64,000 nucleotides of DNA, from assembly GCF_003351225.1 (NCBI RefSeq), contig NZ_QQSY01000001.1:1212663-1276662 (forward strand), given 5' to 3'. The DNA is from Dyella solisilvae. Lineage in GTDB: Bacteria > Pseudomonadota > Gammaproteobacteria > Xanthomonadales > Rhodanobacteraceae. A program made the position numbers and the translations under genes. Below the pieces are notes generated by a model that did no database searches, was not told the origin of the DNA, and worked only from the letters and a program-made list of their open reading frames with translations. Below, in pieces: positions 54,393 through 63,981 of the stretch. Each line of letters starts with the position of its first letter. Positions within the stretch are counted from its first letter, which is position 1.

Positions 54393-54545
54393 GTCGTTGT
54401 GGTTTTACCGGCGAACCGGCCCGCGCAGTTTAGCACCTTCCGGCGCGGAGACCCGGCAGGGTCGTCCACCGTGAGGAACGATGTGTCCCCACGAAGGAGT
54501 CCAGGATGCGTTCCCATCGGGACGCACCCTCGAGCGGTCACAGAG

Positions 54546-55562
54546 TCAGGCCCCGATCGACTGACCGGTCTGGCGGCGGTAATCGCGCAGCACCTGGTCC
54601 ATCACCCAACTGGTGCGCGCGCCGCTCTCCGCAGTCGAGGGGCAAGCGCCCTTCTGCCCGGTGAGCTCGGCCACGATGGTCTCGATCAGCGGCTGCTGGA
54701 TGTGCGCGGGGTTGGCCACCCGATGCTCCTGCACGCCATCCTTGGTCTCCACCGTGATCGGGCCATCGCCAAAGGTGGCGAAAGTGATGCGACCCTGGTC
54801 GCCCACCACCTCGATCTGGTCGTGGTACTTGTAGCTGGCGAAGTTCCACAGGCCTGTGCCGAGCAGGCCGTTGCCGAAGGCGAACGACATCGCCACGGTG
54901 TCCTCCACCGGGTAGGCGCCCAACTGGTTGCTGGCACGGCCGCTGGCCGACGCGATCGGACCGAACAGCCAGTCGAGGATGTCCAGCGTGTGGCAGCCGA
55001 TGTCCATAAAGACGCCACCGCCGGAGATGTCCGGGCGCACGTGCCACGGCAGGTCGGCCGGATCGTGATATCGCGGATGATGGGGCTCGTGCAGCACCAC
55101 GTTCACGATGCGCGGCGTACCGATCACCTTTTGCTCGAACAGCAGCTCACGCACCTTCTGAAAGCGCGGCAGGCTGCGGCGGTAGTACGCCACGAACACC
55201 GGCACGTTCGCCTCGCGGCCGGCGCGGATGATCGCCTCGCACTCGGCGTGGTCCAGCGCCATCGGCTTTTCCACGTACACCGGCTTGCCAGCGGCGATGC
55301 TCATCAGCGCGTACTGCTTGTGGGTGGATGGCGGTGTCGCCACGTAGACCGCGTTGACCTCCGGGTCGGCAATGAGCCTGGCCGCGTCGTCGTACCAGCG
55401 CGGCACGCCGTGGCGCTCGGCATAATCGCGAGCCTTGTCGCCATCGCGACGCATCACCGCCACCAGCGCCGAGTTCGGCGCCTTGCTGAAGCCCGGGCCG
55501 CTCTTTACCTCGGTGACATTGCCGCAACCGATGATGCCCCAGCGTATGGCCGCCGTCGTCAT
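54546..55562 (-). CDS. Gfo/Idh/MocA family oxidoreductase
   Basis: A 338-residue NAD(P)-dependent dehydrogenase: Rossmann loop WGIIGCGNVTEVKSG at the start, AVYVATPPSTHKQYALM, the EKPMALD motif with the catalytic Lys, and a C-terminal half with GGVFMDIGCHTLDILDW. Members act on sugars, inositols or sugar acids; the substrate is unknown. GGGAG lies 10 bases before the ATG. It lies between ribD and the ribE riboswitch, where it seems to be an insertion into the usual riboflavin gene order. Confidence 0.92.
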   Translation of the reverse strand: MTTAAIRWGIIGCGNVTEVKSGPGFSKAPNSALVAVMRRDGDKARDYAERHGVPRWYDDAARLIADPEVNAVYVATPPSTHKQYALMSIAAGKPVYVEKPMALDHAECEAIIRAGREANVPVFVAYYRRSLPRFQKVRELLFEQKVIGTPRIVNVVLHEPHHPRYHDPADLPWHVRPDISGGGVFMDIGCHTLDILDWLFGPIASASGRASNQLGAYPVEDTVAMSFAFGNGLLGTGLWNFASYKYHDQIEVVGDQGRITFATFGDGPITVETKDGVQEHRVANPAHIQQPLIETIVAELTGQKGACPSTAESGARTSWVMDQVLRDYRRQTGQSIGA

Positions 55563-55697
55563 GTCGTCTTGAACTCCCTGGCAAGGAATTGCTGGTGATA
55601 GGCGTGGAACACGTTCACTTCCGGATGACCCGCTCGCGTGACATGGATGGCGTCATGGCGGCACTCGGTGAATCGTTGCGCTGGCGAGCCGCCGCGC

Positions 55698-56798
55698 TCA
55701 CGACGAAGGACGAAGCTGCAGTCGCAGGTCCTCGCCCAGAACGCGACGGTCGATGGTGCGCAGTTTCCAACGCTCCGCCATCCGGGTCAGTGACGGCAAT
55801 CCCAGCAACGGGCGCGCCGTATCGCCCAGCAGCACCGGCGCGATGTAGAGCAACAACTCATCGACCAACCCCGCCGCAAACAACGACCCGCACAGGCTGG
55901 GGCCGGCCTCCACATGTACTTCGCTGATCTGGCGTCGCGCCAGCTCGCGCATCGCCTCGTGCAGATCAAGCGCCCCGCCCTGCTCCGCCACTACTGCGAG
56001 TTCGGCGGACTGGTAGCGCGAATCGACGGGCGCGTATTGCTCGTTGTGCAACACCAGTGTGGGAGCGGAGCCATCGAGCACGTGGCTGTGCGGCGGCGTG
56101 CGAAGGCGGTTGTCGATCAGCACGCGCCAGGGCGGCGTAAAGTCCTCGCCCGCGGGCAGGCGCACGGTGAGCCGGGGATTGTCAGCCAGCACGGTGCCCG
56201 AGCCGGTGAGGATGGCCGAGCTTCGCGCGCGCCAGCGCTGCACATCGGCGCGCGCGGCCTCGCCGGTGATCCACTTCGATTCGCCATTGGCCAGTGCCGT
56301 ACGGCCGTCCAGACTCATCGCCAGCTTCACCCGCACCCACGGGCGGCCGCGCTCGATGCGGCTGAAGAACCCGATATTGAGTTCACGGGACTGCTCGCGC
56401 ATCAGGCCCGTGTCCACCGTGATGCCGGCGTCGCGCAGTTTGCCCATGCCGCGACCGTCCACCTGCGGGAACGGGTCTTCGGCCGCCACCACGACGCGGG
56501 AAACGCCCGCCGCGATCAGCGCATCCGCACAGGGCGGCGTGCGCCCATGGTGTGCGCATGGCTCCAGCGTCACATAGGCGCTTGCCCCACGCGCCTGATC
56601 GCCCGCCGTGCGCAGTGCGTGCACTTCGGCGTGTGATTGGCCGGCGCGTTCGTGGAAGCCCGCGCCAACGACCTGCTCGCCGTGCGCGATCACACAGCCG
56701 ACGCGCGGGTTGGGCTGCGTCGTGTAGAGGCCACGTTCCGCCAGTCGCAGGGCGTGGGCCATGTGAATGTGGTCGAGGGCGCTGAAGGTGGCGGACAT
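55698..56798 (-). CDS. ribD: Bifunctional pyrimidine deaminase/reductase of riboflavin synthesis
   Basis: Performs the second and third steps of the pathway from the GTP-derived pyrimidine. The 366-residue protein has the deaminase zinc site SHAEVHALR and PCAHHGRTPPCADALI (about 1-145) and the reductase domain (about 150-366) with RVKLAMSLDGRTAL and VEAGPSLCGSLFAAGLVDE. The Met at 56798 gives the standard N-terminus; longer open frames reach into repeat DNA. Confidence 0.97.
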   Translation of the reverse strand: MSATFSALDHIHMAHALRLAERGLYTTQPNPRVGCVIAHGEQVVGAGFHERAGQSHAEVHALRTAGDQARGASAYVTLEPCAHHGRTPPCADALIAAGVSRVVVAAEDPFPQVDGRGMGKLRDAGITVDTGLMREQSRELNIGFFSRIERGRPWVRVKLAMSLDGRTALANGESKWITGEAARADVQRWRARSSAILTGSGTVLADNPRLTVRLPAGEDFTPPWRVLIDNRLRTPPHSHVLDGSAPTLVLHNEQYAPVDSRYQSAELAVVAEQGGALDLHEAMRELARRQISEVHVEAGPSLCGSLFAAGLVDELLLYIAPVLLGDTARPLLGLPSLTRMAERWKLRTIDRRVLGEDLRLQLRPSS

Positions 56799-56813
56799 GG
56801 GCGTCTCTTGCGT

Positions 56814-56943
56814 CCTCTCCCCTCCGAGAGAGGGGACTGAGGTGAGGGGCGGGTGCGTGCGGGACATTACCAAAAGCATTGGCAATGATGTCCGTTACCG
56901 CAAGATTGGCCCCTCACCCTGCCTTCTCCCCGGAGGGGAGAGG
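56814..56943. repeat. CCCCTCACCCTG/CTCTCCCC repeats between nrdR and ribD
   Basis: The 151-base gap has an imperfect CCCCT...AGGGG hairpin near 56819-56835 and a CTTCTCCCCGGAGGGGAGAG palindrome near 56923-56943 that is preceded by CGCAAGATTGGCCCCTCACC. The same flank recurs at 60774-60795. Confidence 0.6.
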
Positions 56944-56949
56944 GGCAAA

Positions 56950-57471
56950 TCAGGTGGACTTCTTGCGGCGGGCGACGCTTTCGCCGAGCAGGGAGAGTTG
57001 CAGCGCTTCCAGTTCGGGAAGATCGCGCTCGAGCTTCTCGATCTCTTCGCGGAACGCCTGCACGTCTTCGAACTTGCGGTAGACCGAGGCGAAGCGCACA
57101 TAGGCGACCTGGTCGAGCTTCTTCAGCTCGCGCATCACCAGCTCGCCGATCTGGCGCGAGGGTACTTCGCGCTCGCCGCAACGGCGCAGGTCGTTGACGA
57201 TCTCGCGTACCGCGGCATCCACCGAATGCGTGGGCACCGGCCGCTTCTGCAGGGCGCGCTCGAAGCTCACGCGCAGCTTGTGCTCGTCGAAGGGTTCGCG
57301 CCGCTCGCCGCTCTTGACGATGGTCGGCAGCTTCAGTTCGGCGGTTTCGAACGTGTTGAATCGTTCGCTGCACTTCGGACACTCGCGACGACGGCGCACG
57401 GTGGCGCCGTCCTCCGCGAGGCGTGAGTCGATCACGCGGGTGTCTTCGTGCTGGCAGAACGGGCAGTGCAT
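56950..57471 (-). CDS. nrdR: Ribonucleotide reductase repressor NrdR
   Basis: ATP/dATP-sensing repressor of ribonucleotide reductase genes. The 173-residue protein has a zinc ribbon (C3, C6, C31, C34) and an ATP-cone domain ([18 protein letters not shown] onward), and ends in a short basic tail. It follows glyA by 85 bases and precedes ribD, the common glyA-nrdR-ribD order. I found no NrdR box in the window. Confidence 0.97.
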   Translation of the reverse strand: MHCPFCQHEDTRVIDSRLAEDGATVRRRRECPKCSERFNTFETAELKLPTIVKSGERREPFDEHKLRVSFERALQKRPVPTHSVDAAVREIVNDLRRCGEREVPSRQIGELVMRELKKLDQVAYVRFASVYRKFEDVQAFREEIEKLERDLPELEALQLSLLGESVARRKKST

Positions 57472-57490
57472 AGGTCTAGGGGTGAGTGAT

Positions 57491-57531
57491 GAGAAGTGAG
57501 TAAACAGCGAAAGGCGGCGCTCTCACTTCTC
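57491..57531 (-). other. Intercistronic inverted repeat between glyA and nrdR
   Basis: GAGAAGTGAG (57491-57500) and CTCACTTCTC (57522-57531) form perfect 10-bp arms around 21 bases. There is no T-run on the reverse strand, so it may be a processing or stabilising hairpin. Confidence 0.5.
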
Positions 57532-57556
57532 ACTCCTCTCCACTCGTTTCTCGCTC

Positions 57557-58810
57557 TCAGCCGTAAACCGGGAACTTGTGGCACTGCGCCGTGACCTTCT
57601 CGCGCACCTTGGCGATGACGGCGTCATCGTTCGGCGCGTCGAGCACGTCGCAGATCCAGTGGGTCAGCTCCACCACGTCCGCTTCCTGGTAGCCGCGAGT
57701 GGTGATGGCCGGCGTGCCCACGCGCAGGCCCGAGGTGACGAAGGGCTTGCGGGGGTCGTTCGGCACGGCGTTCTTGTTCACCGTGATGTGCGCCTTGCCG
57801 AGCGCCTCTTCCGCATCCTTGCCGGTGACGTCGCGACCGATCAGGTCCACCAGCATCAGGTGGTTCTCGGTGCCCCCGGAGACGATCTTGTAGCCGCGCT
57901 CCATCAGCGTCTTGGCCATTGCCTTCGCGTTCTTCACGACCTGCTCCTGGTAGGTCTTGAAGGCCGGCTCCAGCGCTTCCTTGAAGGCCAGCGCCTTGGC
58001 GGCGATCACGTGCATCAGCGGACCGCCCTGGATGCCCGGGAACACGATCGACTGCAGCTTCTTCTCGATCTCTTCGCCCGCGTCCTTCGCCACGATGATG
58101 CCGCCACGCGGACCGCGCAGCGTCTTGTGCGTGGTGGAGGTGACCACGTGCGCGTGCGGCAGCGGGCTCGGGTACACGCCGGCAGCGATCAGGCCGGCCA
58201 CGTGGGCCATATCCACGAACAGGTAGGCGCCGACCTTGTCGGCAATGGCGCGGAAGCGCGCCCAGTCCATCACCTGCGAGTAGGCGCTGAAGCCGGCGAC
58301 GATCATCTTCGGCTTGTGCTCGAGGGCCAGGCGCTCGACTTCGTCGTAGTCGACCAGGCCGTTCTCGTTGACGCCGTACTGGATGGCGTTGAACAGCTTG
58401 CCCGACACGTTGACCTTGGCGCCGTGGGTGAGGTGGCCGCCATGAGCCAGGCTCATGCCCAGGATGGTGTCGCCCGGGTTCAGCAGCGCGAGGTACACGG
58501 CCTGGTTCGCCTGCGAACCGGAATGCGGCTGCACGTTGGCGTAGGTGGCGTCGAACAGCTGCTTCAGGCGCTCGATGGCGAGCTTCTCGGCGATGTCCAC
58601 GAATTCGCAGCCACCGTAGTAGCGCTTGCCCGGGTAGCCCTCGGCGTACTTGTTGGTGAGCACGCTGCCCTGCGCTTCCATCACGCGCGGGCTGGCGTAG
58701 TTCTCCGAAGCAATCAGTTCGACGTGGTCTTCCTGACGACGGGCCTCATCGGCCATGGCCTGGGCCAGTTCATTGTCGTAACCGGCGATCGTCTCGTGCT
58801 TCGGGAACAT
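57557..58810 (-). CDS. glyA: Serine hydroxymethyltransferase
   Basis: PLP enzyme that converts serine and tetrahydrofolate to glycine and methylene-tetrahydrofolate. The 417-residue protein has [19 protein letters not shown], the PLP-lysine motif [14 protein letters not shown], and [15 protein letters not shown] near the C-terminus. The ATG at 58810 with GAGG 5 bases upstream gives the normal N-terminus; the open frame extends 18 codons further without a site. Confidence 0.98.
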   Translation of the reverse strand: MFPKHETIAGYDNELAQAMADEARRQEDHVELIASENYASPRVMEAQGSVLTNKYAEGYPGKRYYGGCEFVDIAEKLAIERLKQLFDATYANVQPHSGSQANQAVYLALLNPGDTILGMSLAHGGHLTHGAKVNVSGKLFNAIQYGVNENGLVDYDEVERLALEHKPKMIVAGFSAYSQVMDWARFRAIADKVGAYLFVDMAHVAGLIAAGVYPSPLPHAHVVTSTTHKTLRGPRGGIIVAKDAGEEIEKKLQSIVFPGIQGGPLMHVIAAKALAFKEALEPAFKTYQEQVVKNAKAMAKTLMERGYKIVSGGTENHLMLVDLIGRDVTGKDAEEALGKAHITVNKNAVPNDPRKPFVTSGLRVGTPAITTRGYQEADVVELTHWICDVLDAPNDDAVIAKVREKVTAQCHKFPVYG

Positions 58811-58904
58811 CCTGACCTCGTGGGGTTCGTTGCAGGGATTAGAACGCGAAATTGTAGCGGCCATGTGTTAAAGGGGCCACCTCTGGTCACTTGCGCGGTC
58901 ATTT

Positions 58905-58921
58905 CGTACAACGTACCGTAC
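58905..58921 (+). promoter_or_regulatory. Triple CGTAC element, candidate TetR operator
   Basis: CGTAC occurs three times in 17 bases (58905, 58912, 58917), 33 bases before the esterase start and in the space divergent from glyA. The gene after the esterase encodes a TetR-type repressor, so this is the likeliest operator, though it is not a clean palindrome. Confidence 0.4.
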
Positions 58922-58953
58922 ATCGCACGCTACCGAACGAAAGGACCCGCTCC

Positions 58954-60048
58954 ATGCTGACCGAGTCTTTGCGGGCCGCGCCCCGCCTTTCCCGCCTGCT
59001 GCGATGGCTGGCCCTGGCCCCGGTTTTGCTGGCTCCGCTGGCGGTCGGCGCCCCAGTCGTCGCCGGCGTCGGCATCGCCCCGATTCACATCCCGGACCCG
59101 GTCAGCGGCGGGCAGACCGACGGCTTCGTGTTCTATCCCTCGACCGTGGCCACCCCGGGTGTCACCACGCTCGGCCCCTACGAGGTGGCCGCCCGACCCG
59201 GCGTGCCGGCCGTGCCCGGCGCCAAGCCGCTGGTGGTGATCTCGCACGGCAATGGCGGCTCGCGCCTCGGCCACCACGACCTGGCCACCTTCCTGGCCAG
59301 CCACGGTTTCATCGTGGCCACGCTCAACCACCCCAGGGACGACTTCGAGGACACCAGCGGCGTCGGGCACATCGAGGTGCTGGCCGGCCGCCCGGTCCAG
59401 GTGAAATCGACCATTTCGATGCTGCTGGCCGATCCGCACTGGAAGAGCCTGATCGACCCCGCACGGATCGGGGTCGCCGGATTCTCCGCCGGCGGCTACA
59501 CCAGCCTGATGGTGGCGGGCGCCAAGCCGCAGTTCACCCGCTTCGTGGACTTCTGCGAGCGTTATCCGAAAGACGAGAACGTCTGCGGCAAATTGGCCCA
59601 GTTCCAGGCCGAGGCCGACAAGTCCGGCCTGACGCTGCGCCAGCTCATGAAGCGGACGCAGGGCCAGCTCTCCCGTTACGGCGACACGGCCGACCCGCGG
59701 GTGAAGGCGGCCTTCGCGATGGCGCCGCTCAGCCTGATTTTCGATGCGCACAGCTTCGACACGGTCACCGCGCCGATCTACCTGTATTACGGGCAGAACG
59801 ACCATGTGCTCATACCCGACGCGAACGCCCGCCACATCCAGCCGCTGATCCACGCGCTGGCCGGTGTGACCGAGGTGCCCAAGGCCGACCACTGGGTGTT
59901 CCTGACCCCGTGCACGCCGGCACTGGCCAAGGAGGCCTCCGAGCTGTGCAGCGACCCGCCGGGTGTTGATCGCAGGCAGGTTCACGCGCAGATCGACGCG
60001 GACGCGCTGGCCTTCTTCCGCAAGGCCTTCCAGATGTCGGGGGACTGA
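58954..60048 (+). CDS. Exported PAF-acetylhydrolase/dienelactone-hydrolase-like esterase
   Basis: A 364-residue alpha/beta hydrolase with a signal peptide or membrane anchor (basic start, hydrophobic 17-40). The nucleophile is S178 in GVAGFSAGGY, with VVISHGNGGSR forming the oxyanion region, the acid near YYGQNDHVLIPD and the His in ADHWVFLTP. The arrangement resembles platelet-activating-factor acetylhydrolases and predicted dienelactone hydrolases. The ATG at 58954 has AAGGA upstream. It is followed after one base by the TetR gene. Confidence 0.86.
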   Translation: MLTESLRAAPRLSRLLRWLALAPVLLAPLAVGAPVVAGVGIAPIHIPDPVSGGQTDGFVFYPSTVATPGVTTLGPYEVAARPGVPAVPGAKPLVVISHGNGGSRLGHHDLATFLASHGFIVATLNHPRDDFEDTSGVGHIEVLAGRPVQVKSTISMLLADPHWKSLIDPARIGVAGFSAGGYTSLMVAGAKPQFTRFVDFCERYPKDENVCGKLAQFQAEADKSGLTLRQLMKRTQGQLSRYGDTADPRVKAAFAMAPLSLIFDAHSFDTVTAPIYLYYGQNDHVLIPDANARHIQPLIHALAGVTEVPKADHWVFLTPCTPALAKEASELCSDPPGVDRRQVHAQIDADALAFFRKAFQMSGD

Positions 60049-60049
60049 A

Positions 60050-60649
60050 ATGCCGCGCGCCCTCAGTGAGCAGGAAACCGAAGCGTTTCGCGAACGGCTG
60101 TGCGAGACGGCGGCGAAGCTATACGTCGAGGAAGGGCCCGGCGCTGTCACCATGCGCCGGCTCGCGGCCGACATGGGTGTGGGCACCATGACGCCCTACC
60201 GCTACTTCGAAAACAAGGAAGCCATCGTCACCGCGGTACGCACGCGCGGCCTGCATCGTTTGTGCGAGGCCATGGAGCACGCGCTCGACTCGCCCGGTGA
60301 CGGGCGCACCCGCAGCCGCGCCGTGCGCGATGCCTACATTGCGTTCGCCCACGCCAACACGGCCACCTACCGGCTGATGTTCGAATACCCCGAGACCAAC
60401 CAGGACGACCCCGGCTATCGCGAAGCGCACCGGCGCATGTGGCGCAACATCGCCGCCCACGTCGAGGTGATGATCGCCGAAGGCAACGTGGACGCCGATC
60501 CCGCCATCCTCGGCCACCAGATCTGGGCGGCCCTGCATGGCGCGGTGATGCTGGAGATCGCCGGGATGCTGCCGGAGGGCTACGACGCGGCCTCGCTGCA
60601 CACGCGCACGGTGAGTGCGTTGCTGGAGATGGCGAGGCCCAAGCCGTGA
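60050..60649 (+). CDS. TetR/AcrR family repressor
   Basis: A 199-residue regulator. The N-terminal helix-turn-helix is complete (GAVTMRRLAADMGVGTMTPYRYF, quoted in part as MRRLAADMGVGTMTPYRYF, near residues 35-53), followed by FENKEAIV and an all-helical ligand domain. The ATG follows the esterase stop by one base (TGAAATG), so the two are coupled; it is probably the local regulator of that gene. The longer upstream frame overlaps the esterase and is a shadow. Confidence 0.93.
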   Translation: MPRALSEQETEAFRERLCETAAKLYVEEGPGAVTMRRLAADMGVGTMTPYRYFENKEAIVTAVRTRGLHRLCEAMEHALDSPGDGRTRSRAVRDAYIAFAHANTATYRLMFEYPETNQDDPGYREAHRRMWRNIAAHVEVMIAEGNVDADPAILGHQIWAALHGAVMLEIAGMLPEGYDAASLHTRTVSALLEMARPKP

Positions 60650-60666
60650 AGCCAGCTTGAGTGACT

Positions 60667-60819
60667 CCCTCTCTCCAATGGGGAGAGGGTTGGGGCATTG
60701 CCCCCTTTACGGTGGTGAGGGGGCGGGTGCTCGCCCAAACGTGGCTACAAAGCACGATTTGACCTAGCGATTTCGCAAGATTGCCCCCTCACCCTGCCCT
60801 CTCCCCGAAGGGGAGAGGG
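60667..60819. repeat. Facing CCCTCTCCCC-family repeats
   Basis: The 245-base gap holds CCCTCTCTCC-aat-GGGGAGAGGG (60667-60689) followed by one GCATTGCCCCCTTTACGGTG unit, and in the opposite sense CCCCTCACCCTG with CCCTCTCCCC-gaa-GGGGAGAGGG (60797-60819). They form a facing pair, as the REP units do elsewhere. Confidence 0.75.
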
Positions 60820-60894
60820 AATGAGATAGGCGGCACATGGCAAGCCCGCCACTCCGGCGCACCATACGTGGCTTACCCGCCCCGGAGCCTCCCC

Positions 60895-61890
60895 ATGCAG
60901 CAACGCAACCTCGGCAAGCACGGCCCCCAGGTTTCCGCCCTCGGGCTCGGCTGCATGGGCATGTCCGGCATGTACGGCGCAGCCGACCGCGGCGAGAGCA
61001 TCGCCACCATCCATGCGGCGCTCGATGCCGGCATCACCCTGCTCGATACCGGCGACTTCTACGGCATGGGCCACAACGAGATGCTGATCGGCGACGCACT
61101 GGTCGGCCGCCCGCGCGATAGCTACCAGCTCAGCGTGAAATTCGGCGCCCAGCGCGGACCCGCCGGCGACTGGCTGGGCTACGACGCTCGCCCGGCCGCC
61201 GTGAAGACGGCGCTGGCCTATACGTTGCAGCGCCTGCGCACCGACCACATCGACATCTACCGCCCCGCCCGGCTCGACCCCAAGGTGCCGATCGAGGACA
61301 CCGTCGGCGCCATCGCCGACCTGGTGAAAGCAGGCTATGTGCGCCACCTGGGCCTGTCCGAAGTCGGCGCCGAGACCATCCGCCGCGCCAATGCCGTGCA
61401 CCCCGTGGCGGACCTGCAGATCGAATACTCGCTGGTCTCACGCGGCATCGAGCCGGCCATCCTCCCCGCTTGCCGCGAGCTGGGCATCGCCGTCACCGCG
61501 TACGGGGTGCTCTCCCGCGGCCTGATCAGCGGGCACTGGACGGCCGGGCACGCCGCCGACGCCAAGGATTTCCGCACCCACAGCCCGCGCTTCCAGGGCG
61601 ACAACCTCACCCACAACCTCAGCCTGGTCGACACGCTCCGCCAGCTGGCCAAAGCCAAGGCTTGCAGCGTGGCGCAGCTGGCCATCGCCTGGGTGCTGGC
61701 GCGCGGCGGGGATATCGTGCCGCTGGTCGGCGCCCGCACCCGGGAGCGGCTCACCGAGGCGCTGGGCGCGCTGGACGTGAAGCTCGGGGCGGACGACCTG
61801 GCCGCGCTGGAGCGGACCTTCCCGCCTGGCGTCGCCGCGGGAGATCGCTACAACATCCACGGGATGGCTTCGCTCGATAGCGAGCGCTGA
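60895..61890 (+). CDS. Aldo/keto reductase (AKR13-like)
   Basis: A 331-residue reductase with N-terminus MQQRNLGKHGPQVSALGLGC, catalytic Asp and Tyr in LDTGDFYGMGHNE and Lys in LSVKFG. The segment after the usual strand is IDIYRPARLDPKVPIEDT, where most relatives have a His (Y-Q-H-R-V-D-P); Ala replaces it here. Pyridoxal- and quinone-type reductases in this subgroup share the RPARLDP form, so activity is likely retained. The ATG at 60895 is chosen because upstream sequence is repeat DNA. Confidence 0.9.
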   Translation: MQQRNLGKHGPQVSALGLGCMGMSGMYGAADRGESIATIHAALDAGITLLDTGDFYGMGHNEMLIGDALVGRPRDSYQLSVKFGAQRGPAGDWLGYDARPAAVKTALAYTLQRLRTDHIDIYRPARLDPKVPIEDTVGAIADLVKAGYVRHLGLSEVGAETIRRANAVHPVADLQIEYSLVSRGIEPAILPACRELGIAVTAYGVLSRGLISGHWTAGHAADAKDFRTHSPRFQGDNLTHNLSLVDTLRQLAKAKACSVAQLAIAWVLARGGDIVPLVGARTRERLTEALGALDVKLGADDLAALERTFPPGVAAGDRYNIHGMASLDSER

Positions 61891-61916
61891 GATCTCGCGC
61901 TGCCTTTCCCTGTGTC

Positions 61917-62074
61917 GTCATCCCGGCGCGGGCCGGGGACGCTTCCCAACTGCCGGTTGACGGGTCATCCCGTGCCTTGTCCCTGCTACGGGAGCGGAAG
62001 GCCGAGCGCAAAGACGCTGGATGACCAGCCATTCGGCTGTTGTGAAGCACCTCCGGCCTGCGCCGGGATGACGG
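61917..62074. repeat. REP-like inverted pair before ettA
   Basis: GTCATCCCGGCGCGGGCCGG (61917-61936) and the facing CCGGCCTGCGCCGGGATGAC (62053-62072) bracket about 115 bases. They are GC-rich variants of the REP unit seen elsewhere. The 423-base gap between genes otherwise contains only the ettA promoter region. Confidence 0.7.
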
Positions 62075-62234
62075 TGAGGGGGGCCGTGACGGTGAGGGTA
62101 AAGGGTCGCGAGGGGGCCGGGCAGCAGCGAGAGTTGGCATGACCCGCCGCCGAGGCTTGTGACCCGGCGGTCGCCCCCACATCTCCGTATGTAAAGCCCG
62201 GGGGACACGTCACCGGGCCGCCCCCACAAGCCGC

Positions 62235-62240
62235 TATAAT
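62235..62240 (+). promoter_or_regulatory. Candidate -10 box of ettA
   Basis: A consensus TATAAT lies 73 bases before the ettA start. No good -35 was found. Confidence 0.5.
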
Positions 62241-62313
62241 GCGCGGTTTGTTACCCAGTCTGACGCACCCGCCAGCCTCGCCGGCCGGTGTCGTGCACGC
62301 CGCCGGAGGCTCA

Positions 62314-63981
62314 ATGAGTTCGCAATTCATCTACACCATGAACGGGGTCAGCAAGATCGTTCCCCCGAAGCGCCAGATCATCAAGGACATCTCGCTGAGC
62401 TTCTTCCCCGGCGCCAAGATCGGCCTGCTGGGCCTGAACGGCGCGGGCAAGTCCACGGTGCTGCGCATCATGGCCGGCGTCGACAAGGACTTCCAGGGTG
62501 AAGCCCGCCCGCAGCCGGGCATCAAGATCGGCTACCTCGCGCAGGAACCGGAGCTGGATCCCGAGAAGACCGTGCGTGAAGCGGTCGAGGAAGGCGTCTC
62601 CGTCATCCTGGACGCGCAGAAGCGCCTGGAAGAGGTCTACGCCGCCTACGCCGAGGAAGGCGCCGACTTCGACAAGCTGGCCAAGGAACAGGAGCAGCTG
62701 GAAAACATCCTGGCCGTGAACGACGCCCACGCGCTGGAGCGCCAGCTGGAAGTGGCCGCCGACGCGCTGCGCCTGCCGCCGTGGGACGCCAAGATCGGCC
62801 CGCTGTCCGGTGGTGAAAAGCGCCGCGTGGCGCTGTGCCGCCTGCTGCTGTCCAAGCCGGACATGCTGCTGCTGGACGAGCCGACCAACCATCTGGACGC
62901 CGAGTCGGTGGACTGGCTGGAGCAGTTCCTGCAGACCTACCCGGGCACCGTGGTGGCGGTCACCCATGACCGCTACTTCCTCGACAACGCCGCCGAGTGG
63001 ATCCTCGAGCTCGACCGCGGCCGCGGTATTCCGTGGAAGGGCAACTACACCGAGTGGCTGGTGCAGAAGGACGCCCGCCTCAAGCAGGAAGCCCAGCAGG
63101 AAAAGTCGCGCCAGAAGGCGATCGAGAAGGAACTGGAGTGGGTGCGCTCGGCGGCCAAGGGCCGTCAGTCGAAGGGCAAGGCGCGTCTCAACCGCTTCGA
63201 GGAGCTGAACTCGGTCGAATACCAGCGCCGCAACGAAACCAATGAAATCTTCATTCCGCCGGGCGAGCGCCTGGGCCAGGAAGTGATTGAGTTCAAGAAC
63301 GTCAACAAGGCGTTCGGCGACCGCGTGCTGATCGAAGACCTGTCGTTCAAGATCCCGCCGGGCGCCATCGTCGGCGTGATCGGCCCGAACGGCGCCGGCA
63401 AATCCACGTTCATGAAGATGATCATGGGCAAGGAGCAGCCCGATTCCGGCGAGGTGAAGCTGGGCCACACGGTCAAGCTTGCCTACGTCGACCAGTCCCG
63501 CGACGCGCTCGATCCGAAGAACAACGTGTGGCAGGAAGTGTCCGGCGGTTCGGACATCCTCACCATCGGCACCTTCGAGATTCAGTCGCGCGCCTATATC
63601 GGCCGCTTCAACTTCAAGGGCACCGACCAGCAGAAGATCGTCGGCCAGCTGTCCGGTGGTGAGCGCGGTCGCCTGCACATGGCCAAGACCCTGCTGCAGG
63701 GCGGCAACGTGCTGCTGCTCGACGAACCGTCGAACGACCTGGACGTGGAAACCCTGCGTGCGCTGGAAGACGCGCTACTCGAATTTCCGGGCTGCGCGGT
63801 GGTCATCTCGCATGACCGCTGGTTCCTCGACCGCATCGCCACGCACATCATCGCGTTCGAAGGCGACTCGCACGTGGAATTCTTCCCGGGCAACTACAAC
63901 GAGTACGAGGCGGACAAGAAGCGTCGCCTCGGCGATGAAGCTGCGAAGCCGCATCGCGTGAAGTACAAGAAGCTGGCGTAA
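62314..63981 (+). CDS. ettA: Energy-dependent translational throttle protein EttA (ABC-F)
   Basis: Cytoplasmic ABC-F ATPase that binds the ribosomal E site and gates the first elongation steps according to ATP/ADP ratio. The 555-residue protein has two ATPase domains (Walker A GLNGAGKST and GPNGAGKST; signatures LSGGEKRRVAL and LSGGERGRLHM), the EttA arm insertion between about 90 and 140, and the charged linker between domains (WVRSAAKGRQSKGKARL). The start MSSQFIYTMNGVSK has GGAGG 6 bases upstream and matches EttA; the earlier frame does not. Confidence 0.97.
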   Translation: MSSQFIYTMNGVSKIVPPKRQIIKDISLSFFPGAKIGLLGLNGAGKSTVLRIMAGVDKDFQGEARPQPGIKIGYLAQEPELDPEKTVREAVEEGVSVILDAQKRLEEVYAAYAEEGADFDKLAKEQEQLENILAVNDAHALERQLEVAADALRLPPWDAKIGPLSGGEKRRVALCRLLLSKPDMLLLDEPTNHLDAESVDWLEQFLQTYPGTVVAVTHDRYFLDNAAEWILELDRGRGIPWKGNYTEWLVQKDARLKQEAQQEKSRQKAIEKELEWVRSAAKGRQSKGKARLNRFEELNSVEYQRRNETNEIFIPPGERLGQEVIEFKNVNKAFGDRVLIEDLSFKIPPGAIVGVIGPNGAGKSTFMKMIMGKEQPDSGEVKLGHTVKLAYVDQSRDALDPKNNVWQEVSGGSDILTIGTFEIQSRAYIGRFNFKGTDQQKIVGQLSGGERGRLHMAKTLLQGGNVLLLDEPSNDLDVETLRALEDALLEFPGCAVVISHDRWFLDRIATHIIAFEGDSHVEFFPGNYNEYEADKKRRLGDEAAKPHRVKYKKLA

